Of a DNA stretch of 64,000 nt, positions 56,801-64,000 are shown in pieces (the stretch's first letter is position 1; the number at the start of each line of letters is the position of its first letter). Under the pieces are notes generated by a model. That model ran no database searches. It was not told the DNA's origin and worked only from the letters and a program-made list of their open reading frames with translations. This DNA is from Holothuria scabra (taxonomy: Eukaryota; Echinodermata; Holothuroidea; Aspidochirotida; Holothuriidae), in contig CM074190.1 in NCBI GenBank assembly GCA_037179385.1, positions 7,454,284 to 7,518,283 on the forward strand. The letters are read 5' to 3'. The position numbers and the translations under genes are program-made.

Positions 56801-59800
56801 TCTCTGAACCAGGGAAATCCAGTAATTTATCCACATCAGTTCAATAAATAACAATAAATTCTGCTACTGAATTAGTAGCAGATATAAAAACCAATCAAAA
56901 TGAACCTTTCATCAAGATAAAATTGAATGGGATATTGTTTTGAAAATAAAGGCACATTGAAAGCTTTAATGACAAACAACTTGTTTGATTTAATCTGTCA
57001 TGGTATTAACCTTATCAATGTATCAACATCATTTGAAGATGCCTCCAAAGCACTCAAAATGCAAAATACATTATTGAACGTAACATCAGCTCACTTGGAG
57101 GAGACTGTTGGTGCATTGTGATTGATTGCCTTACTTCGAGCATGTATGTGTGAATATTCAGTAGTTCATAATGACTTGGCTTTTTTCAAGGTCTATGAGG
57201 CTGATTGACAGATTAGGATAACGTACATAAAACGAGTAAAAAAAATGTAGCTCAATCAACTTTTTAGTTCACAAAATTGTCAAGTGAAAGGTTGAACAAT
57301 GGCTTCTGTAAACCTTTATTTTTCAATTATTTTGACACCAGTGCTCCCTTGCAAAGAATTTGCCGTTTGTCTACTGTATACCTAAAGACTGTCCATGAGG
57401 TGAACTCGGTTAGATTCTGAAAGCCAACCTCTCCCTGTCAATCAGCAAACTTAATCCTTTATCGTTTTCATACTGTAGATAAACTTGGACATGGCTGACA
57501 ACACAATGGTTTACTTGGCTTCCTCAATACAGAACAAGACCATCACAAGCCTTGCTCTTGCATGCCAGTTCATGAGGAAACATGAGGTAATCTGCCTACC
57601 AAGCACACAAATCTGTTCAAATGCTCAAAAGGGGATAAACCATAAGATGCTGGAGGATAAAGGCAGTTCCAATGGATTTCAAAAGATATTCCACAGAGGA
57701 CTGTCTAACTTCCTAGCTTCACAGAGTTATAAACGATATGCATATGATGTCACAAGACGAGAGCACCTGGCATTATAAGGTACAGTGTTCAGTCAGTGAG
57801 CATATTTACATAGGGAACACAACAGGCACACAACAGGCACAGCATTACAAACAGTGACATTATGGATGACTGACCTTTAAATTGTTCAACAGCCAAAGAG
57901 ATGTGAATGAAGTCCAAACAAACTGAAGGTCTTTCTAGCTGGTAGGTGGAGCACACTGTACAACTTTGCACACTGCAACTCAACTAAATGGTTGTGAACT
58001 AGTTTTGAATCATTGTCACGATTTTTAGTCGCACAACAGGGCCACGCACACTATACGACTTGCTATTGGGCATTGTAAGTTGAACAATTACACGTGCACA
58101 CTACTGCTATACATATTACGGTACAACAGCACAGAACAGCATACAGTTTGCAACAGTACTATCCTCTCAGTGTGTAGCCAGCATACTGGGCCTATGCAAG
58201 TTTAAAGCTCACCAGTGATGTTGACTGCCTCAGCAATCTCCTCCACGGTTTTTTCCAAGCATTCCTACACAAATAGCTTTTGTTTTCACAGTTATAAAGT
58301 ACAGGTTGTTGCTCTCACATTTCTATGAGTTTGTCTCATCTCTACTCGCGATACTTGGTCCATAAATCCATCTTTTCAACTGAATATTTACACAAAGTTA
58401 TGTCAAAAGTAATTGTCATGGGAACAAGCATCAGACAACTTTCCCTGTATTTATATCACATGCATATATATCAGTAATTTTGATTGGTCAGATTTTTCAG
58501 TCACTTAGGACCTTCGCCACTGAGAGTTGGGAAGAACCAACATGTTTGTTCTTCCCGACTGAAGGCGATGTGACTTAAAACTGGTCCTAAAACTGCTGGT
58601 CACAGTCGTAAACTCATGCACACTACACGACCGTTGGAGATCCAACGATCAAGTTGAGTTGCAACGCGCAAAGTCGTATCGTGTGCGACTAGCTTTAGTT
58701 AGTACCTCTTTGGTTTTTGCTAATTAACATCTCAGTCAGCTTCATACAGCACTCTGATGAGAAGTTTTGTTTGCTAAAGAAATTGTGGTTCTATCAATAG
58801 ACCTATTTCCAAATAGCAATTACAATGCATTGTGGGATATAGTTTTGGGTCTGCGTCAATTTTCACCACAGTAAAATGCCATTGACAAAAATGACAAACA
58901 CCAAAACTCTATCCCACAATCCTTTGTAATTGCTATTTGGAAATAGGTCTATGTTGAACAAACATCAGATCTTGCACAGCATATGATCATACCCAACACA
59001 TCATAATTCACTGACAATGCCAAACAAATATCAAAGATGATTACATGTTCTCTCCAAAGGGCATTGAGCTTGCACCTTCCGCTTGTCTTCACTAAACCAT
59101 CTAATCAAGCATGCACTATCAGTGATGATCAGTGATGATCTTATTTAATTAGCCCACAGTTCATCTGGCAATGAGTAAGCAGCTTTGCTGCCCCAGTTTG
59201 TCACAGAACAGTCCATTGTCTTGTTGAGAACAGCCTCTGCTAAGAGAACTTTCTCTGTGGACACTAGACAGTTTAAAAGTTTATTCACACTTCCTGAGTT
59301 TTGTAAATGGAGACGAGCTGGTGTGACCAGGCGGGCGGGACCAAAGAGCCGTTATCTAGTACTATGGTATCTGACTCAGTATTGTTTACTTCAAAAGACC
59401 GTCGGTCCGTGGTATTTGCTAGAGAATTCTACATCCAGCTTAACACGTAATGATGGATATATGCTTTAATTCCTATCCTGCAAATCAATTCCAAACTTGC
59501 ATGCTACGATTCTTATCTTCCTCCCTTAGAATTCATTGGACTCACTCCACAACACCTCAACACATCTATTTACTCTTGGAACCATCATCTCTACAAAAAT
59601 TTTCTACCAGCAATGTTTTGAAAAAAGAAAAAGAAACAAAACAGAAAGACTTTCATGACTCTGAAGTTACTTACGCATTGAAACAGCTGTCAAATACCTC
59701 TCCTCCAATACTTTCATAAATGACATCAATCCCATCCTGAAATACAAATAAATGCATACGTTAAGTACTACTATATATAACAAAGTCCAAATTGCTTCAT

Positions 59801-62134
59801 TTAAGTAGAAGTATTTGGCCACAGATTATACAGCTACATGGGAGAATTTATCACTTCCCCTTTTGTGATCATTCATACTTGTAAAAATTGCTACAGAATT
59901 GTATCAAAAGCACTAGGCAGATAGGTCATTTTGAAGAAGTTTAAAACTTAAGTGCCAAAACAAGCCAGAGCCACAACCCAAACAAAAGCTTGTATCATGC
60001 TAAAAAAGGTATGACCATAACAGACATGTGTCATTTGAGAATTTCTTCTGCCAGAGTAACTTTCAAAGCAGAATGAATTATTCATTGTACCCAATCTTTT
60101 TTAGCAGGACCACCAAGAATCGATCTGGGCCCTTGTACAAAGGATGTAAAATCTGTACCAGATATGATTTAGTTTATGGAGTTTTAGGAATCAACTTTAC
60201 ACTTTCTGGTTCAATCTAGCAGCACTCACAGACTCATTTCATTTTGTTTTAACTGTATTGTTTTCTGTTCTCTATTGTTAATACACAATACCACACACAA
60301 TGGCAACATAGGTTCCATCTCTTTCAAAAAATTTTGTAAGACTAAAAGAAGGCAAATGGCTACTGAAAGAATCACAATCATGAGAGGAACCTGTCCTGAG
60401 CTCATTTGATAAAATTTGAATTACTCAAGCAGTGCACGTAAACCTTTAGCCGAGTGGTGCAGATATTTTAGCTTAACCCTTTACCGTTGTGCTCCGATCG
60501 GGGCATATTTGCGCGCCTCGGGGTTGGGCAGAAAAGCGGACGTAGCCCGCCCCGCATCGGCTTCCATAGGCCATTGACCCCGTGACCTAAAACTATTGTC
60601 TCTCTCGCTCTTGTGGCCGAATTTTCGGGTAGTTACTCGCAGTTTCGAGCTCCGCGTGAAACAGTAAAGATGTGTGACAGCCAAGCTCTCCGCATGGGTC
60701 CAAAAGGACCCAAACAACAGTAAAGGGTTAATGGATGATTGCACACACACAAAACTCCATTGAACTCGGCTTAATCCACGATTCCTGCCAAATTTGACAA
60801 GTAAATAAGGTGCTTTTTTCAGCATGATTATTTAAAATAATTAATTATTCAGTCAGTTAGATATAGTTACTGACACACAAAAGGAATGTGTTTTAAAGTA
60901 TCAACTAGATAACAGGGTAAAGTTAACCCTAATGCTACCATTGTCACCAACCTGTCACTGGTTGCTGACAAACACAAACTCACTGTACAGACCAATCAGT
61001 TGCCCATCAGCAACTCACATTTATTTCAATCTGAAACAGACTTATATACCCCCCTCTATTTGTAAGTAGTATTATACAGTACAGAAAAACTAATAAATCA
61101 TGTGTTACATAATATGTTCACATTGAGTTTTGGGCTGAAAAATCAAATTGAAGTGAGAATCATAATGACCTCACATGAAACCAAAACTGGCATATCTAGC
61201 TTAGAGTTAGATCATAAAAATGAATCCACCCATGACAGGGTGTGTAAAAGTTAAAAATGACAACTTTTAAGTAAATCAAGTAAATTGGGAGATAAATCTG
61301 AGCAATTAATAGAACAGTGAAACAAGAGCCTGATGTTACTTTGTGGCCTACAGTAAGTTCCATTAGGCCATGTCAAGGATGCGATGCTGCAAGTTCCCAG
61401 GTTTGGCAAGACAGGCCAGGATTATATCACATGAAAGATTATGTTATTCTGAACAACTGTTATGTACAACATTTTTTTAAAGAAGGTATGTTGAAAGAGA
61501 GGAATTACAATGACCATTCATTCTAATGGTTTAATGATAATAATTTGCTGGACAGAGAAGTGAGGGCAGTATACAGTGCCTGTCAGTGAAAGGGTTAAAG
61601 TACTGCTCAAGTTCAGTTTCAAGAAAAGTTCAAACATGGTGCAAGTACTAGTCCTTCCCTTTAGTTGCCTCTGATGACAGGTGAACAATACTGCTGGCAT
61701 GCTCTACAATCCCTGGGCCACAGGGAGGATCGGTTGGTCGGTCGGTCGGTCAGTCAGAGTTTTACTGTCCAGTTTCAAACCTATTGGTTCAAGTCCAGTC
61801 TGCCATGGGGGAGGGGCAAAACATTTTGTTGTAAAATTTTGAATAATGAACCATATTGGTCTGGTACTATTGATGAAACCAAACTTTTCACTTAATAATA
61901 CCAGCAAGATTTTGTTAATTGGATATTACCTTCTTTATTGAATTTATTATAACTATCTTGAGTAGGTAAAATTGATGGATTTTCTTTCAGGAAATATAGG
62001 GAATTTAAATTCTTCAATATGTGAAGCCATCATATCATCTAGCATACAAATAAATTTTATACCTTGTATTCTGTCTTAAGTACAGTTTTCAGATCTTCTT
62101 TCTTGTAATTGATTGGTCTGTCACATCCAAGATT
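53699..62134 (-). CDS. ptgr3: PTGR3/ZADH2-like zinc-binding-domain reductase, partial gene
   Basis: Member of the NADPH-dependent medium-chain reductases. The closest match I recognise is prostaglandin reductase 3 (ZADH2), which reduces the 13,14 double bond of 15-keto-prostaglandins. Exons found, in order: 62134-62063 (NLGCDRPINYKKEDLKTVLK), 59736-59675 (DGIDVIYESIGGEVFDSCFN) and 53881-53699. The first two correspond to the contiguous human stretch LGCDRPINYKTE..VLKQEYPEGVDVVYESVGG. Exon 59736-59675 ends in phase 2, while exon 53881 starts in phase 0, so at least one exon (about 33 codons, expected to read like KGRLIVIG) must lie between them; I did not find it. The N-terminal GroES-like and cofactor-loop exons must lie beyond 64,000, and the final exon below 53,699 is also missing. 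I cannot say whether the gene is intact. Confidence 0.7.
54138..54254 (+). CDS. unassigned exon candidate on the plus strand
   Basis: It is bounded by TTTACAAG and GTTTGTTT and is 117 nt, phase 0 at both ends. It reads QKCHRHKYTYMNDITNITIY then TDSLPAFNTDTKTLKQWKE. The composition is protein-like, but I do not recognise it. It lies in an intron of the PTGR3-like gene on the other strand. Confidence 0.35.
55100..55366 (-). mobile_element. miniature element with TTAACCCTTTAC-type ends, copy 1
   Basis: The ends read TTAAACCTTTACCATTGT and CAACAGTAAAGGGTTTA. The interior is inverted relative to 60473-60731 and matches it: GGACCCA, GAGCTCGAAACT, AACTATTGTCTCTC (complement), GGGGCATATTTGCGCGCC (complement). 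About 267 bp, no coding capacity. Unusually GC-rich for the region. Confidence 0.75.
56187..56490. mobile_element. TTAA-flanked ~300-bp miniature element, copy 4 (best preserved)
   Basis: TTAA lies at both ends. The inverted ends read AAAGGGCCAAACCTCTCACC on the left and AAAGGCCCAGTTCTCTCACC reversed on the right; both continue into CCAAAC. The interior matches the copy at 5569 almost along its whole length. It lies in an intron of the PTGR3-like gene. Confidence 0.85.
56677..56847 (+). CDS. unassigned exon candidate with stop codon
   Basis: Follows the acceptor-like TTTTTATTATACAG. The frame reads IVRFYQPNVDSVGSYHYYNR and ends with GKSSNLSTSVQ and TAA. Rich in Tyr, Asn, Ser and Thr. If real, it would be a terminal exon. 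No family recognised. Confidence 0.3.
   Translation, partial: VRFYQPNVDSVGSYHYYNRNYDTNCSCTTTEGVTGTNSLHSFSEPGKSSNLSTSVQ
57479..57586 (+). CDS. unassigned exon candidate on the plus strand
   Basis: Bounded by ATACTGTAG and GTAATC, 108 nt, phase 0 at both ends. It reads INLDMADNTMVYLASSIQNK then TITSLALACQFMRKHE, which looks like an amphipathic helical segment. Not recognised. The splice sites and phase make it one of the better plus-strand candidates. Confidence 0.4.
58798..58951. mobile_element. 154-bp miniature element with ~50-bp terminal inverted repeats
   Basis: TAGACCTATTTCCAAATAGC starts the left arm and its complement ends the right arm at TA 58950-58951. The arms match over about 50 bp with three differences, continuing through ATTGTGGGATA and GTTTTGG. 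The TA at both ends suggests a Tc1/mariner-type target site. No coding capacity. Lies in an intron of the PTGR3-like gene. Confidence 0.88.
59675..59736 (-). CDS. ptgr3: PTGR3/ZADH2-like reductase, internal exon
   Basis: Encodes DGIDVIYESIGGEVFDSCFN plus two bases of an Ala codon. The acceptor is TTGTATTTCAG and the donor GTAAGTAA. VYES.GG is typical of the family, at the strand following the cofactor site. Confidence 0.82.
60473..60731 (+). mobile_element. miniature element with TTAACCCTTTAC-type ends, copy 2
   Basis: The left end is TTAACCCTTTACCGTTGT and the right end, reversed, is TTAACCCTTTACTGTTGT, with one difference in 18. About 259 bp. The second copy, inverted, is at 55100-55366. 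The longest open frame through it (114 codons, minus) has no known motif and is also disrupted in copy 1, so it is not treated as a gene. Confidence 0.8.
61730..61757. repeat. short (GGTC)n tract
   Basis: GGTTGGTCGGTCGGTCGGTC followed by AGTCAG. A short tetranucleotide run in an intron of the PTGR3-like gene. Confidence 0.85.
62063..62134 (-). CDS. ptgr3: PTGR3/ZADH2-like reductase, internal exon
   Basis: Encodes 24 aa, NLGCDRPINYKKEDLKTVLK then TEYK. The acceptor is GTTTCTGCAG and the donor GTATAAAA, phase 0 at both ends. LGCDRPINYK is nearly identical to the vertebrate PTGR3 sequence. Confidence 0.85.
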
Positions 62135-62535
62135 CTGCAGAAACAAGAACAAAAACAAAATAAAATACAACTTAAATCTTATTCCTTGGTTCAACCATAA
62201 ACATACAAGTATGATTAAAAGTATAAAAAGAACTTTGCAAAACATAGGGCCTATGGTCAACATAGCTCATTCCTGATCCTACATAGCTTTTATTTTTTTT
62301 TTCTGAATTGACAATTCAAAAGAATTGTGTGTAAACTAACAGACTTATCAGGCTAAATGTAAGGATTGTCACCACTCTACAGGAAAAGTCAAACACAGGT
62401 GACCCTTGTCACTCTGAATTAAGTGATGGACACTGTCCAATTTTGCTTCAACAAAAAGCCTGTAGCTTCTGTCACATCCTCTAACCCAGCATCAGCACAA
62501 GCTAAATTAATAAAGTACATATTCTTACTGCATAG

Positions 62536-62622
62536 GTATAGACGAATCCTGACAGCAAGTGATGGTCTGATTTCAGTCGGCCATAACTGGGGTCCCTCAC
62601 CTTTTAATCTTTCGATTTCCAT
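62536..62622 (-). repeat. protein-like repeat block, copy 2 (EIERxKG..PQLWPTEIR)
   Basis: Minus-strand counterpart of 22094-22180. The frame reads MEIERLKG, then GPQLWPTEIRPSLAVRIR, and stays open a little further on both sides. Family unknown. Confidence 0.5.
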
Positions 62623-64000
62623 GCTTACCTGTATCGTTGTTGTACACTACATTGTATCTTAATTCCTTCAATTTCACTGAATATGAGGGTTTGAAACTCA
62701 TGTAGACGATATATAAAGGTGATTCAAGGCCGATGGACCCCACTAATGGCTGTGCACAGTCACAAAAAACAAGCGCCAATCGGATTCATCTATAACTGTT
62801 TAAATATCTATATTTTGAACACCCGAACTGCAAAGTTTGTTGCTGTCTGCATTATGACGGTCAACTCTTTAACACTTACATCTCCCCTCAAACCGTTTGA
62901 TGAACTGATGGAAACAGAAAACTGTTTCATGCACCGTAACTATTGAATGCACTTTGATTGCCAATAACTGCACAACTGAGCAGCTTCTTTCTTGTAATGA
63001 TCTATGATAACTTTTGTGTCAGTTGTGTTTTCCAGTTCAATGCTCATACACAGTTATGCACCGATATGGCCTAGAACATAATAAACTTTGTCTTGGAGAT
63101 TTCATTTATCAAAGAGGAGATGAGTTGCTTTATAGAGAGAATTTAAGCAAGAGATAATCCGTGCATGTCAAAAATGAAGTTTGTCCACACAGTTTGGTGA
63201 AATTTCTACTCAAATCAGACATGTATTTCTTGAGATACAATCAAATGAAGTTAATTATTTTATTTATATTATTTCCAAAGTGAGCCTAAGGGCAGTGGGG
63301 TTACATGACTTCCTCTCATTAACAAAGAATGCTTTGTTTCTTCATGTGTTGTCAGTCTGTTGTGTTAAGATTGAAATTAATAGGAATGTAGAAGGACCTC
63401 TCAGTGGGTAATTGAAAAGTTTGTAATGTTCTCTTGTCAAATTCTGCAAGCATGATATTAACATAGGCATATCTAGGAGGTACTGGGTTGTTATGTGTAA
63501 AGGAAAACAAAAGACTGTTCATTAATGTGAGAATATGGTGTCATGTATGCTTGCCTCAGGTTCCGTTTTTGTTGGGAATGTTAAAAATTTTACTGGCTAA
63601 AGGCTTTCTAAAGTTGCAATTTGTACCAAAGGAACGCCACAAATGAAAATAACTTTCAGTATGAAGGAAAATTCCATTCCTGGGTGACACTGGTTTCCCT
63701 TTGGAAAAACCAAATACCAGTTTTATGGCATTGGCTTGAACAAACCATAACCTTTTAGGAATTGACAAAGTACCTGGCGCCATGCTTGTCCTGGATCACA
63801 ATGCGTTGTGACTCCTTACTGTAATGTATTACCTCACAAAGGAATGTGATACCGTATTACCCATAACCTGGTAACTAGTAACTTTATACCAATGTGTAAT
63901 GTGTATTTGTTCAATAGTACATGGACTTAGCCTTAAAGCAGGCGAGTTACTAATTAACCGATGAAGTGGTGAGGGGGGGGGGAGGTGGTGGTGGCTCACT
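62623..64000. other. intron or 5' region of the PTGR3-like gene, nothing recognised
   Basis: The preceding coding exon (cofactor loop) was expected but not found in this stretch. The window ends in a G-rich tract (63972-63994). Confidence 0.4.

Noticed and set aside
58213..58264. Possible missing PTGR3 exon (minus), with splice-like borders and a length compatible with the phases of its neighbours
   Set aside because: In the frame demanded by the flanking exons it reads rich in Trp, Arg and Lys and does not resemble the expected KGRLIVIG segment. In the other frame (ECLEKTVEEIAEAVNIT) it looks protein-like but fits neither neighbour.
60481..60825. 114-codon minus-strand open frame
   Set aside because: It lies mostly in a miniature element, has no known motif, and the frame is not kept in the second copy at 55100-55366.

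Overview
This is a piece of a eukaryotic nuclear genome. It is AT-rich and gene-poor, with small coding exons separated by kilobase introns with GT/AG boundaries and many short dispersed repeats. The protein families and repeat style fit a marine invertebrate deuterostome. An echinoderm such as a sea cucumber or sea urchin is a reasonable guess, but nothing here proves the species.

Layout. At 1-14.9 kb I see no recognisable gene, only inverted-repeat elements (764-1329, 2146-2565, 9625-9901) and scattered repeat copies. At 14,960-16,348 (minus) lies an intact, intronless alpha-1,3-fucosyltransferase-type gene (GT10, 462 aa). From 16.3 to 23.3 kb there are repeats only. At 23,297-38,117 (minus) lies a complete seven-exon zeta-crystallin-like quinone oxidoreductase gene. 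Its introns are all phase 0, the spliced product is 327 aa, and a TATA-like box sits upstream. Its introns carry TTAA-flanked miniature elements and a short interspersed element whose head matches the 5' end of U2 snRNA. From 38.2 to 43.9 kb there is no gene, but there is a 300-bp (CAGT)n array and a second element with an internally multiplied motif.

At 43,945-48,274 lies a 4.3-kb near-palindrome. Its arms of roughly 2 kb are built from ~180-bp subrepeats and surround a ~0.5-kb spacer. It looks like a giant foldback element and has no transposase. From 53.7 to 62.1 kb (minus) lie internal and 3' exons of a second medium-chain reductase, PTGR3/ZADH2-like; its 5' exons must lie beyond the window. 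Unassigned exon-like reading frames on the plus strand (52.3-57.6 kb) lie among or next to these exons, together with TTAA-flanked and TA-flanked miniature elements.

How the genes relate: the quinone oxidoreductase and the PTGR3-like gene belong to the same NADPH-dependent medium-chain dehydrogenase/reductase superfamily and lie on the same strand about 15 kb apart. They are not close paralogues. The fucosyltransferase is a Golgi glycan-decorating enzyme with no evident functional link to them. The most unusual content is the repeat fraction: the foldback palindrome, the U2-headed SINE, and two unrelated-sequence elements sharing the same odd architecture.
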